Counted from the stretch's first letter, positions 43,601 through 53,132 are shown. The stretch is 64,000 nt of DNA from Desulfoscipio geothermicus (GCA_016841205.1 JAENZP010000003.1:124001-188000); one strand, 5' to 3'. Numbers and translations: made by a program. The notes: a model not told the origin generated them from the letters alone.

Positions 43601-45124
43601 CTAAACGGGTAAATTGCCATGTTTTTTACGGGGCCGATATTCCCGTTTGCAACTCAACATATCCAAGGCGTCTATAATCTTGACCCTGGTATCCCGCGGG
43701 TCAATAACCTCACTCACATAACCCCGGGAACTGGCTACATATGGGTTAGCAAAGTTGTCCCGGTATTCTTGCACAAGGCGGTCTCTTTCTTCTTCTGGAT
43801 TTTTGGCGTCTGTAATTTCATTACGGTTAATAATATTAACCGCGCCCTCAGGACCCATAACCGCAATTTCTGAAGTGGGCCATGCATAAACAATATCCGC
43901 CCGCAACGAACTGCTACACATGGCTATGTAGGCACCACCATAGGCTTTGCGTAATATGACGGTAATTTTGGGCACCGTGGCTTCAGAATAAGCATATAGC
44001 ACCTTGGCACCATGCCTTATTATACCACCGAATTCCTGGGCCGTACCGGGTAAGAATCCGGGCACATCCATAAAAGTAACCAGTGGGATATTAAAAGCAT
44101 CGCAGAACCGGATAAAGCGGCTTATTTTATCTGACGCATTAATATCCAGAGATCCAGCCATAAAACTCGGTTGGTTAGCAATAATACCTACAGATTGACC
44201 ATTGACTCTTGCAAAACCAACAACCGCATTCTTAGCATACAGTGGTAATACTTCCAAAAATTGGCTGTCATCGACTATGGCATTAATAATTTTCTTTACG
44301 TCATAGGGCTTCTTAGGTTTATCTGGAACAATATTGAGCAGTTCTTCCTGGTCAACTTCCGGTTCCCTGACAGCATAACAAGGAGGCTCCTCTAGATTAT
44401 TGGATGGCAGAAAGCTTAATAGTTGTTTAACCATATCCAAACAGTGTTCTTCATCCTCACCCATAAAGTGAGCCACACCACTAGTTTGGTTATGGGTTAA
44501 AGCACCACCCAATTGTTCCATGGAAACTTCTTCCATTGTGACAGCCTTGATTACCTGCGGACCGGTGATAAACATTTGAGAAGTGCCATCAACCATAAAT
44601 ATAAAATCCGTTAAAGCGGGTGAGTAAACAGCACCCCCGGCACATGGCCCCATGATAACTGATAATTGAGGGATGACCCCTGAAGCAATAGTATTGCGGA
44701 AAAATATTTCCCCATACCCATTTAAAGCAGCCACACCCTCCTGGATTCTTGCCCCACCGGAATCGTTCAAACCAATTATCGGTGCACCCATCTTCAAGGC
44801 CAAATCCATTACATTGCAAATTTTTTGAGCATGAATTATGCCTAGTGAACCACCGTTTACTGTAAAGTCCTGTGCATAAATGTATACTTTTCGGCCATTT
44901 ACAAAACCATATCCGGTAACTACACCTTCACTCGGGTTATTGATGGAATCCCCAGTATAAACATCAATTTCCCTGAAAGTATCCGGATCAAAAAGATAGT
45001 TGATTCTTTCTCTAGCTGTTTTTTTGCCTACTGCGTATTGTTTGGCAATCTTTTTTTCACCGCCGCCGGACTGTACTTTATCTCTCAGTACCTGCAGTTG
45101 TTCAAGCTTTTCCTGCATACTCAT
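43601..45124 (-). CDS. mmdA: Methylmalonyl-CoA carboxyltransferase/decarboxylase large subunit (12S)
   Basis: 507 residues, ATG with GGGGGT. Carboxyltransferase of the acyl-CoA carboxylase beta family: N-terminal crotonase-like half with GASIGLNDSGGARIQEG-like sequence (IIGLNDSGGARIQEGVAAL), GPCAGGAVYSPAL, and C-terminal half with MDVPGFLPGTAQEFGGIIRHGAK, AYGGAYIAMCS and AVMGPEGAVNI. It moves CO2 between methylmalonyl-CoA and biotin. In syntrophic propionate oxidisers it works with a 5S oxaloacetate partner; in fermenters with a Na+ pump. Neither partner is in the window. Separated from sucD by 330 nt. Confidence 0.9.
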   Translation of the reverse strand: MSMQEKLEQLQVLRDKVQSGGGEKKIAKQYAVGKKTARERINYLFDPDTFREIDVYTGDSINNPSEGVVTGYGFVNGRKVYIYAQDFTVNGGSLGIIHAQKICNVMDLALKMGAPIIGLNDSGGARIQEGVAALNGYGEIFFRNTIASGVIPQLSVIMGPCAGGAVYSPALTDFIFMVDGTSQMFITGPQVIKAVTMEEVSMEQLGGALTHNQTSGVAHFMGEDEEHCLDMVKQLLSFLPSNNLEEPPCYAVREPEVDQEELLNIVPDKPKKPYDVKKIINAIVDDSQFLEVLPLYAKNAVVGFARVNGQSVGIIANQPSFMAGSLDINASDKISRFIRFCDAFNIPLVTFMDVPGFLPGTAQEFGGIIRHGAKVLYAYSEATVPKITVILRKAYGGAYIAMCSSSLRADIVYAWPTSEIAVMGPEGAVNIINRNEITDAKNPEEERDRLVQEYRDNFANPYVASSRGYVSEVIDPRDTRVKIIDALDMLSCKREYRPRKKHGNLPV

Positions 45125-45454
45125 TCTTTAGCAAACCCCCTATATTCGCGTTCATACAATTAAAACCTGTATATCAAACCTGCGTATCACCAGCTGATCT
45201 TGGGATAAGTCAGGCAATTTTTGTACATACCAACGGCTCAACGCCCGGTTTTTCTATCGGCTAATTAAATCACCATTCACTATGTTAACCTTTTTTTAGC
45301 ACTGACAATCTTACTCTAAATTTAACCTGTAAAAGACTGTGTACTGGTGACTAAAAGTGGTTTGCCTTAATCAAGCAATTACCACAAACATCCTCATTGT
45401 TAACAAAGTCCTCTGGCAAAGAGAACCATATTCTCCTTTACAGACAACCAGGAG
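45125..45454. other. 330-nt gap inside the minus-strand operon
   Basis: No ORF with a ribosome site. On the minus strand there are -35-like TTTACA and TTGTCA boxes around 45300-45345 but no convincing -10. It may carry a second promoter for mmdA or simply mark the join between two transcription units. Confidence 0.4.
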
Positions 45455-46321
45455 TTATTTAAGCACCTGGCAAAGTAAATCAGTCACTTCAAAGGGCAGA
45501 GTAGCTACTTTGGCACCCGCAGCTTGCAAAGCTTCCACTTTGCCTATATAGGTTCCTTTGTCTCTTTCAATGATAGCACCGGCATGTCCCATACGTTTAC
45601 CTGGAGGAGCACTCTTTCCGGCAATATAAGCTACCACTGGCTTGGTCATCTTATTAATGTATTGTGAAGCTTCTTCCTCGGCGTTGCCGCCGATTTCTCC
45701 TACTAAAACTACTGCTTTAGTGCAATAATCCTTTTCAAACTTTTCTAAAATATCCACAAAAGAAAGCCCCGCTATCCTATCGCCACCTAGGCCGACTACC
45801 GTGGATTGGCCTAAACCATTGGCTGTAAGGTTACTCACAATTTCGTAAGTCAGGGTTCCACTGCGGCCTACTAAACCAACAGGGCCCTCAACAAAGAACT
45901 GGTTGGGAGGAATACCTATTTTACATTTTCCAGATGATACAATACCAAAAGTATTGGGGCCCACCACAGCGGTTCCCTTGCAGCGTGCAAAATCAACAAT
46001 CTCCATTTCATCATGCACGGGTATATGCTCGGTAATGATAACCAGTACTTTAATACCTGCTGAAATTGCCTCAAATGCCGCATCTTTAGCTGCAGCTGCA
46101 TTTACAAATAAAACTGAGGCATCCACCTGCTGCTCTTCACAGGCAGCACAAACAGTATCATACACCGGTACACCTTCCACTTCTTGCCCGCTTTTGCCGG
46201 GGGAAACACCGCCTATAACCTTGGTGCCATAAAAAAGCATTTGACGGGTATGAAACCTACCCTGGCTACCAGTAATCCCTTGGACAATAACATTGGTCTT
46301 TTCATTGATAATTATGGCCAA
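45455..46321 (-). CDS. sucD: Succinyl-CoA synthetase alpha subunit (ADP-forming)
   Basis: 288 residues, TTG with AAAGGAG. CoA-binding Rossmann part VQGITGSQGRFHTRQM; GGVSPGKSG; then VGPNTFGIVSSGKCKIG; phosphohistidine H246 in KRMGHAGAI. Makes or uses succinyl-CoA with SucC. The pair links methylmalonyl-CoA metabolism to succinate. sucC lies 27 nt upstream. Confidence 0.94.
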   Translation of the reverse strand: MAIIINEKTNVIVQGITGSQGRFHTRQMLFYGTKVIGGVSPGKSGQEVEGVPVYDTVCAACEEQQVDASVLFVNAAAAKDAAFEAISAGIKVLVIITEHIPVHDEMEIVDFARCKGTAVVGPNTFGIVSSGKCKIGIPPNQFFVEGPVGLVGRSGTLTYEIVSNLTANGLGQSTVVGLGGDRIAGLSFVDILEKFEKDYCTKAVVLVGEIGGNAEEEASQYINKMTKPVVAYIAGKSAPPGKRMGHAGAIIERDKGTYIGKVEALQAAGAKVATLPFEVTDLLCQVLK

Positions 46322-46348
46322 TATATAGACACTCCTTTACCAGACACG

Positions 46349-47464
46349 TTAATTGGCATTGTTGGCTATTTCAACGGCCTTGGCTGCGGCTTCCTGCATT
46401 GTTTTATAAGCTGTTATACCGTTTTCCTTAAGTATCCTGATTCCTTCTTCCTCATTGGTACCAACTAACCGGATAACTACAGGTACAGGGATCCCTCTAG
46501 CCTTTTTAACCTGGATAAGAGCATTGGCCACATCGTCACAGCGTGTAATACCACCAAAAATATTAATAAAGATAACCTTGGGATCAGTTTGCAGCAACAA
46601 TTCGATGGCTTTTGCGGTACCTTCCATACCGGTGCCACCACCAGCATCCAAGAAATTAGCCGGCTTACCGCCATAGTAGGACAGGGTATCCAAAGTACCC
46701 ATAGACATCCCTGCCCCATTGGCCATAACGGCAATATTACCGTCAAGTTCAACAAATGCAAGCCCAAGGTCATGGGCTTGCTTTTCAATAGCGGTACGTT
46801 CCTCAACGCATGGTAAATCCTTTTGCCGGGTCAGCGCATCGTCATCTATAGTTACTTTAGCATCTGCGGCAATTAGTTTACCGTCACTAACTACCAGCGG
46901 GTTAATTTCCACCAGTTCAGCATCCTTTTCCCGGAATAGTTTATATAGTTGGGTCAACACATGATTAAAATCTTTGCTAACTTGTCCGGTAAGTCCCAAC
47001 CGCCTGGAAATTTCCCTGCTTAAAAATGGGTACACTCCCATACTTATATCAATGTGTTTTTTTACTATGTATTCATCTGGCACTAACTCAATTTCCATAC
47101 CCCCCTGGGCAGAAGCAATAATTAACGGTTTTTTAGCTTCACCGTCGACAGTGATGGCCAAGTACAATTCCAGATCAATTCTAATTTTCTCCTCCACCAA
47201 CACCTTAACTACTTTATGACCGTTTAAAACCATTGCTAACACCTGGGAAACTGCTTCCTTGGCCTGATCAGGACTGTCGGCAAACCTAATGCCACCGCCT
47301 TTGCCCCTTTTCCCGGCCAGGATTTGAGACTTCACAACCACAGGGCCACCAATTTCTAGGGCCACTTTAGCTGCCTCGCCGGGATCAGTCACTATTCTAC
47401 CCCGGGGTACAGTTATATCAAAGGATGAAAAAAGATCCTTGCCCATGTGCTCAAATAATTTCAC
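46349..47464 (-). CDS. sucC: Succinyl-CoA synthetase beta subunit
   Basis: 371 residues, GTG with GGGAGG. ATP-grasp domain in the first 230 residues (FDITVPRGRIV; VVKSQILAGKRGKGGGIRFA; ELVEINPLVVSDGKLIAADAKVTID) and a CoA-ligase domain (ANFLDAGGGTGMEGTAKA, INIFGGITRCDDVA, RLVGTNEEEG). Works with SucD. The fumarase beta gene is 26 nt upstream. Confidence 0.94.
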   Translation of the reverse strand: MKLFEHMGKDLFSSFDITVPRGRIVTDPGEAAKVALEIGGPVVVKSQILAGKRGKGGGIRFADSPDQAKEAVSQVLAMVLNGHKVVKVLVEEKIRIDLELYLAITVDGEAKKPLIIASAQGGMEIELVPDEYIVKKHIDISMGVYPFLSREISRRLGLTGQVSKDFNHVLTQLYKLFREKDAELVEINPLVVSDGKLIAADAKVTIDDDALTRQKDLPCVEERTAIEKQAHDLGLAFVELDGNIAVMANGAGMSMGTLDTLSYYGGKPANFLDAGGGTGMEGTAKAIELLLQTDPKVIFINIFGGITRCDDVANALIQVKKARGIPVPVVIRLVGTNEEEGIRILKENGITAYKTMQEAAAKAVEIANNAN

Positions 47465-47490
47465 ATCAATCCTCCCGTTATTTTTTACTT

Positions 47491-48045
47491 TTAACTAATC
47501 GCGTATTTTTTAGTGCCTTCTTCATATAAATCCCCACCGAGGGTATCGTTAACTACAATTACAGGAAAATCTTCAACTTCCAAGCGGTATATCGCCTCCG
47601 GTCCCAGTTCCGGGTAAGCAACTACTTCACATTTCTTTATACTTTTACTAATAAGAGCGGCTGCACCACCAACAGCAGCAAAATATACTGAATTATACTG
47701 TTTTAAGGCCTTGATTACATCGGGTGAACGCTTACCCTTTCCAACCATGCCTTTTAAACCCAGGGCAATTAGTTTGGGAGCATATAAATCCATTCTGCCG
47801 CTGGTGGTAGGCCCGGCTGATCCGATAATTTGGCCAGGCTTGGCGGGAGATGGTCCCACGTAATAAATTATCTGCCCCTGCAAATCTATTGGTAATCCTT
47901 TACCACTGTCAAGTAATTCCACCAGTTTTTTATGTGCCGCATCACGGCCGGTATATAAAACACCATTTAATAGTACTTTCTGGCCAATACGTAGTTTTTT
48001 AATTACATCATCGGTAACAGGTGTAATTAGTTTGATTTCAGACAT
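47491..48045 (-). CDS. Fumarate hydratase class I, beta (C-terminal) subunit
   Basis: 184 residues, ATG with GGGGTGA. The C-terminal half of class I fumarases as a separate protein: GRDAAHKKLVELL, IYYVGPSPAKPG, GSAGPTTSGRMD, AVGGAAALISKSIK, EDFPVIVVNDTLGGDLY. Pairs with the alpha subunit to hydrate fumarate to malate. 22 nt separate the two genes. Confidence 0.93.
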   Translation of the reverse strand: MSEIKLITPVTDDVIKKLRIGQKVLLNGVLYTGRDAAHKKLVELLDSGKGLPIDLQGQIIYYVGPSPAKPGQIIGSAGPTTSGRMDLYAPKLIALGLKGMVGKGKRSPDVIKALKQYNSVYFAAVGGAAALISKSIKKCEVVAYPELGPEAIYRLEVEDFPVIVVNDTLGGDLYEEGTKKYAIS

Positions 48046-48067
48046 TGAACATTTTCACCCCACTGCC

Positions 48068-48934
48068 TTATAAAATTATTTCTTTATGCCTGTTTGCGTG
48101 GCAATTGATATTAACCGCAACCGGCAGGCTGGCAATGTGAGCGGGATAAACATCCACATGTACGGCTAACGCTGTAATACGGCCACCTAGACCCTGCGGC
48201 CCAATACCCAGATTATTTATGCTAATTAACAATTCTTTTTCCAAATCGGCTATGTCCGGCCTGGGGTTTGGTGTTCCCACCGCCCTCAATAAAGACTCTT
48301 TGGATAACATGGCTGCTTTTTCAAACGTACCGCCAATACCTACGCCGACAACAACCGGTGGGCATGGATTTGATCCTGCTGCCAAGACAGTATCCAGTAC
48401 AAACTGCTTAACCCCTTCTAGCCCTTCAGCAGGTTTCAGCATTTTAATGGCACTCATGTTTTCACTGCCGCCCCCTTTAGGGGCCACGGTTATTTTTAAT
48501 TTATCACCTGGTACTAATTTATAGTATACCACAGCAGGTGTGTTATCACCAGTATTTTCCCGCTCCAGCGGATGTCCAACAATAGATTTTCTCAAGTATC
48601 CATCAGTATATCCCCTGCGCACACCCTCATTGATAGCATTTTCCAGGGAACCTCCCTCAATATGTACATCCTGCCCCAACTCCACAAAGATTACTGCAAA
48701 ACCGGTATCCTGGCACATAGGAACTTCTTCCGACTTAGCCACAACAGCATTATCCATAATTTGCTTTAAAATTTCTTTACCGGTCAGAGAAATTTCCTGA
48801 TCATACGCATTTTGCAAAGCATCTATCATATCCTGTCCTAGAAAATAATTAGCATCTATACAAAGTTTGGCCACCGCTTGTGATATATTGTTCACATTAA
48901 TTGACTTAATGATGTTTCCCTCCTCGTTTGACAA
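48068..48934 (-). CDS. Fumarate hydratase class I, alpha (N-terminal) subunit
   Basis: 288 residues from TTG 48934. Carries the Fe-S part: cluster cysteines in MCQDTG, in NPCPPVVVG, and a third near the end in NINCHANRH. Also KGGGSENMSA and GIGIGGTFEKA-like VGVGIGGTFEKAA. First gene of the operon. Start is doubtful: the TTG has no ribosome site, whereas GAGGAGGG (48918-48925) lies inside the frame and is correctly spaced for an ATT at 48908-48910, which would give 280 residues. Confidence 0.9.
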   Translation of the reverse strand: MSNEEGNIIKSINVNNISQAVAKLCIDANYFLGQDMIDALQNAYDQEISLTGKEILKQIMDNAVVAKSEEVPMCQDTGFAVIFVELGQDVHIEGGSLENAINEGVRRGYTDGYLRKSIVGHPLERENTGDNTPAVVYYKLVPGDKLKITVAPKGGGSENMSAIKMLKPAEGLEGVKQFVLDTVLAAGSNPCPPVVVGVGIGGTFEKAAMLSKESLLRAVGTPNPRPDIADLEKELLISINNLGIGPQGLGGRITALAVHVDVYPAHIASLPVAVNINCHANRHKEIIL

Positions 48935-49191
48935 GGTTGTCCAATGATAAAATAACCGTAATATTTAATGTCTTTATGCTAACCCTGTTAATCATACCAT
49001 ATTAGTTAAATTTTAACATATTTTCTCATTAAAAAATACCGCTTATTTAATTAAGTTTAGCTCCCTCAGGTAAATGCCTATAATAATGTTTTGTATTGAT
49101 AGTTACCTTTTAAGATCCCACGTAGAACTCTATTTTTGATAAATTGGACTATTTTAAATTAAACCCTCCTAGAAATTAAATTTATTCTTTA

Positions 49192-49205
49192 CGAACACAT
49201 GTTTA
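49192..49205 (+). promoter_or_regulatory. LexA (SOS) box upstream of lexA
   Basis: CGAACACATGTTTA matches the Firmicutes consensus CGAACRNRYGTTYC at every specified base but the last. It overlaps the -35 region of the lexA promoter, so LexA would repress its own gene. Confidence 0.8.
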
Positions 49206-49229
49206 CTTGCCATTGATTTATGATATAAT
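49202..49229 (+). promoter_or_regulatory. lexA promoter
   Basis: TTTACT (49202-49207), 16-nt spacer, TATAAT (49224-49229), 31 nt before the lexA start. Confidence 0.7.
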
Positions 49230-49260
49230 TGTTATATATTTGGAAAGGTGCTGTTATATA

Positions 49261-49869
49261 TTGAAAGATAACCTGAGTAAACGTGAGAGTGAAATTTTAA
49301 GGTTTATCCAATATAACATACGTAAAAAAGGATATCCGCCTTCGGTGAGAGAAATCGGGCAAGCCGTAGGGTTAAAGTCAAGTTCCACTGTACATACTTA
49401 CTTGCGCAGACTTGAGGAAAGAAGATTGCTCAGAAGAGACCCCGCTAAACCAAGAGCCATTGAAGTAATGCACAATAACGATAATCCCTTTAAGGAGATA
49501 GTTTCCGTTCCGGTGCTGGGTCAGGTTGCAGCCGGTACCCCTTTACTAGCCGTAGAAAATTACGATGATATGTTCCCCTTACCGTTAGATTTTGTCGGGC
49601 ATGGCGAGTTTTTCATGCTAAGTGTTAAAGGCGACAGCATGATTGAAGCAGGTATTTTGGAGAAGGACCTGGTGCTGGTAAAACGTCAATCATGTGTAGA
49701 AAACGGAGATATTACCGTCGCGTTAATAGAAGATGAAGCTACTATCAAAAGGTTTTTTAAAGAAAACGACCACATACGGCTGCAACCTGAAAACTACAGA
49801 CTATCACCCATATTAGTAAAAGAAGTACAGATACTAGGTAAAGTTGTTGGTCTTGTAAGAAAATTTTAA
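49261..49869 (+). CDS. lexA: LexA repressor
   Basis: 202 residues. TTG 49261 follows AAAGGTG; the longer open frame upstream contains the promoter and is not coding. N-terminal winged helix ([29 protein letters not shown]), self-cleavage site A91-G92 in VAAG, catalytic S126 (KGDSM) and K163 (DEATIKRF). Represses SOS genes and is cleaved with RecA after DNA damage. Ends at its own terminator. Confidence 0.95.
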   Translation: MKDNLSKRESEILRFIQYNIRKKGYPPSVREIGQAVGLKSSSTVHTYLRRLEERRLLRRDPAKPRAIEVMHNNDNPFKEIVSVPVLGQVAAGTPLLAVENYDDMFPLPLDFVGHGEFFMLSVKGDSMIEAGILEKDLVLVKRQSCVENGDITVALIEDEATIKRFFKENDHIRLQPENYRLSPILVKEVQILGKVVGLVRKF

Positions 49870-49880
49870 ACGAAACTAAG

Positions 49881-49918
49881 AACTCCTTATTAACTAAGCA
49901 ATAAGGAGTTTAATTTTT
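49881..49918 (+). terminator. Terminator of lexA
   Basis: Perfect 11-bp stem AACTCCTTATT/AATAAGGAGTT, 8-nt loop, then TAATTTTT. Confidence 0.8.
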
Positions 49919-49924
49919 ATAATG

Positions 49925-50824
49925 TTAATGGCAATCGTCATTGTATTCTTTTAACATGTCCACAAAAGCATCAGTAGCATAATTGGCAATACCTGGATGA
50001 TATCTAGCCAGATAAAAACTACGGGTCAAGTTAATACCCTTTAATTTTGTCTCCCCCAATTTACCGGCTTCGATAATATCGGCGGCGGCCCAATTAGAAA
50101 CAAGGGCTATACCCATACCGGCCTGTACAGCGCTAATTACCGACCTTGTACTACCCAGCTCCATTTCTACTGTTAAATCATCTATACAAAGGCCTTGTTT
50201 TTCCAATATATTGAACATAGATTTTCGTGTACCCGAGCCTTCTTCTCGTAGTATAAGCTTTTCACCAAGTAATTCAGAGATATCAATAGTTTTTCCTGAC
50301 CATCGGTGACCTGGGGGAACAACCAGTACCAGTTCATCATCAAGCCATTTAGTAAACTCCACATTATCCTGCTCCCCAATGGCACCTATCACGCCTAAAT
50401 CAATATCTCTTTCCTGCAACCATTTGAGCACATCACCACTACCCGCAATGCGGAGGTTCACCCGAACTCCGGGGTATTTGCTCCGGAAAGAACCGATAAT
50501 ACCGGGCAAAAGGTATTCTCCGGGAATAGTACTGGCACCAATTATCATATGACCGGCCTTCAGCCCTCGCAGCGCATCTAATCCCGCTTTGATTTTATTA
50601 TAATGGCCCAACATCTGTTTCGCCTCAGGATAAAGTAGCCGTCCTGCCTCTGTAAGAGCAACTTTTCTTTCACTGCGCTGTAAAAGGGTTACACTGAGGT
50701 CTTCTTCCAAAGCTTTGATTTGAAAGCTAATAGCAGGCTGGCTCATATATAACTGCCTGGCTGCTCTGGTAAAACTCTGCAGTTCGGCTACCCGGACAAA
50801 AGCTTCCAATTGTTTAAAATTCAT
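49925..50824 (-). CDS. LysR-family transcriptional regulator
   Basis: 299 residues. N-terminal winged helix (MNFKQLEAFVRVAELQSF, ARQLYMSQPAISFQIKALEE), linker helix, and a type 2 periplasmic-binding effector domain (GASTIPGEYLLPGIIGSF, REEGSGTRK, SAVQAGMGIALVS). It most resembles the CysB/YeiE-like branch; the ligand is unknown. Located 6 nt after the methionine gamma-lyase-like gene and likely co-transcribed. Confidence 0.87.
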   Translation of the reverse strand: MNFKQLEAFVRVAELQSFTRAARQLYMSQPAISFQIKALEEDLSVTLLQRSERKVALTEAGRLLYPEAKQMLGHYNKIKAGLDALRGLKAGHMIIGASTIPGEYLLPGIIGSFRSKYPGVRVNLRIAGSGDVLKWLQERDIDLGVIGAIGEQDNVEFTKWLDDELVLVVPPGHRWSGKTIDISELLGEKLILREEGSGTRKSMFNILEKQGLCIDDLTVEMELGSTRSVISAVQAGMGIALVSNWAAADIIEAGKLGETKLKGINLTRSFYLARYHPGIANYATDAFVDMLKEYNDDCH

Positions 50825-50830
50825 TCGTCA

Positions 50831-52069
50831 TCACCGCCGTAAAATTTCCTCGGCCGCCTTCATTAAGCCTATTTTGGTGTATTGAAATGAAAGTCCACCC
50901 TGAAAATAGGCTATATACGGTTCTCGCAGAGGCGCATCAGCAGTAAACTCCAGCGAAGCCCCCTGTATAAAAGTGCCCGCGGCCATAATAACCGGATAGG
51001 CGTAACCGGGCATAGGAGCAGGAACAGGTGCCACATGACTGTCCACTGGCGAAGCACCCTGCACACCCCGACAAAATGCCTGCAAGCGTTCAGCTGATCC
51101 AAGCACTATAGCCTGGATTATATCTGTGCGGGGCATCTCCGGGATAGGATAAACTTCATAGCCAAGTGCTTGAAATAAACATGCCCCCCAAATAGCCCCA
51201 CGTAAAGCCTCCATAACAATATGCGGGGCCATATAAAACCCCTGGTAAAACTGGCGCTGCCAGCCCAATGTGGGTCCTACATCAGCTCCGATACCAGGAG
51301 CCGTCAATCTCCGGGCGGCTAGCTGCACTAACTGTTGCTTGCCTGCCACATAGCCTCCGGTAGGTGCCAGCCCCCCACCAGGGTTTTTAATCAGTGAACC
51401 TGCTAACAAATCAGCACCGTGTTCAGTTGGCTCAGACTGTTCAACAAACTCACCGTAACAATTGTCTACAAATATTACGGTATCCGGCTGCCTGTATTTA
51501 ATAAACCGGCAAAGCTTTTCCAGCTGTACCATATCTAACGATGGCCTAGTGCTATAGCCACAAGAACGTTGCAGCAACACCATTTTTACCGGATAACGTA
51601 ACGCCTCATCAATACTAGACCAGTCAAGCTCATCTCCAGGCAATAATTCAATTTGCCGGTAGCGTACCCCCATGCTTAACAGTGAGCCTTCAATAGCGTT
51701 ATGCGCACCAATTATTTCTTCTAGCGTATCATACGGCTTACCTTGAACGGTCAATAATGTATCACCGTTCTTTAATACTCCGAATAAACACAAGGCAATG
51801 GCATGGGTACCACTAACAATCTGTCCTCGCACCAGAGCATCTTCGGTATTAAAAACCCGGGCGAATACCTTTTCCAAGGTTGTACGGCCATCGTCATCAT
51901 AGCCATAACCGGTTGACCCCCTGAGATGGTATGAACTTACCCGCGCCTCTTTAAAAGCATTCAATACTCTGCAATGATTTTTATACTCAATAGGCTTTAA
52001 TGTACTTAGTAATTCCTCAGCCCTTTGATCAACTCCTGCAGCTATAGCTGTTAAATCTTTCAACTGCAC
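50831..52069 (-). CDS. Methionine gamma-lyase-like (aluminium resistance family) PLP enzyme
   Basis: 412 residues, GTG with AAGGAG. PLP fold type I of the Cys/Met metabolism group: SGTHAIALCLFGVLKNGD, FVDNCYGEFVE (Asp for pyridine N) and the probable Schiff-base lysine K228 in GSLIKNPGGG. The family is named after an aluminium-resistance phenotype, and its reaction in anaerobes is not established. It is a common neighbour of hfq/miaA in Firmicutes. Confidence 0.85.
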   Translation of the reverse strand: MQLKDLTAIAAGVDQRAEELLSTLKPIEYKNHCRVLNAFKEARVSSYHLRGSTGYGYDDDGRTTLEKVFARVFNTEDALVRGQIVSGTHAIALCLFGVLKNGDTLLTVQGKPYDTLEEIIGAHNAIEGSLLSMGVRYRQIELLPGDELDWSSIDEALRYPVKMVLLQRSCGYSTRPSLDMVQLEKLCRFIKYRQPDTVIFVDNCYGEFVEQSEPTEHGADLLAGSLIKNPGGGLAPTGGYVAGKQQLVQLAARRLTAPGIGADVGPTLGWQRQFYQGFYMAPHIVMEALRGAIWGACLFQALGYEVYPIPEMPRTDIIQAIVLGSAERLQAFCRGVQGASPVDSHVAPVPAPMPGYAYPVIMAAGTFIQGASLEFTADAPLREPYIAYFQGGLSFQYTKIGLMKAAEEILRR

Positions 52070-52093
52070 CTATCCACTCCTTGGTATTTATGA

Positions 52094-53044
52094 TTAGTTT
52101 TGCACGCTATCCCGTGCACCCACCATATCCTCCCTACTTAACAGCATCAAATCTTCCTTGGTTATTTCTTTCTTGTCCATTAGCCGTACCGCTTGTACAC
52201 GCATGGCCCTTTCAATCAGGTTGCGCACCAACCTGGCATTGCCATTATGCTCATGCAACCTGGGCATGGCTTCGATAATCATCCTTAGCTCTTCCCTGGA
52301 TCCACTGGATAAACTATACTGTCTTTGCTGCAGCATCATATCCGCTATGGCCAGCAATTCATCGGTAGAATAGTCTGGAAAATTAATATGTATAGGAAAG
52401 CGGGATCGTAAGCCCGGGTTGGTTTGCATAAATCTATTCATTTCCTCTACATAACCGGCCAGTATAATAATTAAATTATCCTTGTGGTCCTCCATGCCCT
52501 TGACTAATGTATCAATGGCCTCCTTACCAAAGTCCTTTTCGCCACCCCTAGCCAAAGAATACGCCTCGTCTATAAATAAAATACCACCAAGGGATTTTTT
52601 GATCTGATCTCTGGTTTTTTGAGCTGTATGACCAATATATTCTCCCACCAAATCAGCCCGTTCCACCTCCACTAAATGACCCTTGGGTAAAATACCCGCT
52701 TCCCGGAATAATTTGCCCAGTATTCTGGCTACAGTGGTTTTACCGGTACCCGGATTTCCTTTAAATACCATATGCAGCGCTTGAGATTCAATGTGCAATT
52801 TTTCCCTGGAACGACGTTTTTGTATTTCCATAAATGCGTATATTTCATTTATATGTTTTTTTATATTATTTAAACCTACGAGTGAATCCAGCTCTTTTTT
52901 TATCTCATGAACTTTATTTACCGTATCTACAGACTTGGCCCCGTTTTTTTCTGAAATTAATAAAACTTTATCGTTTCCCTGGGTATCAAGCTCCTCACCC
53001 GCCCCACTACCCCCAGTTGTGTGCCACATTTTAATCTTAACCAT
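52094..53044 (-). CDS. spoVK: SpoVK-like AAA ATPase
   Basis: 316 residues, ATG with GAGGTGATGG. CbxX/CfxQ-type AAA ATPase: Walker A GNPGTGKT, Walker B GGILFIDEAYSL, sensor and arginine-finger region NPGLRSRFPIHINFPDY, and C-terminal NARLVRNLIERAM. Preceded by about 75 residues of low-complexity and helical sequence. In Bacillus, stage V sporulation protein K acts in spore maturation. It starts after the terminator that follows hfq. Confidence 0.85.
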   Translation of the reverse strand: MVKIKMWHTTGGSGAGEELDTQGNDKVLLISEKNGAKSVDTVNKVHEIKKELDSLVGLNNIKKHINEIYAFMEIQKRRSREKLHIESQALHMVFKGNPGTGKTTVARILGKLFREAGILPKGHLVEVERADLVGEYIGHTAQKTRDQIKKSLGGILFIDEAYSLARGGEKDFGKEAIDTLVKGMEDHKDNLIIILAGYVEEMNRFMQTNPGLRSRFPIHINFPDYSTDELLAIADMMLQQRQYSLSSGSREELRMIIEAMPRLHEHNGNARLVRNLIERAMRVQAVRLMDKKEITKEDLMLLSREDMVGARDSVQN

Positions 53045-53099
53045 TCCATCACCTCACCGGGCGTTTTATTAATGTCTATGCACCGGCCAGGTGAACCTG

Positions 53100-53132
53100 A
53101 CTAAAAATTAAAGTCTCTCTAAAAAGAGAGAC
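53100..53132 (-). terminator. Terminator after hfq
   Basis: Perfect GTCTCTCT/AGAGAGAC stem with a 4-nt loop (53113-53132), then TTTAATTTTTAG on the minus strand. Confidence 0.75.
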
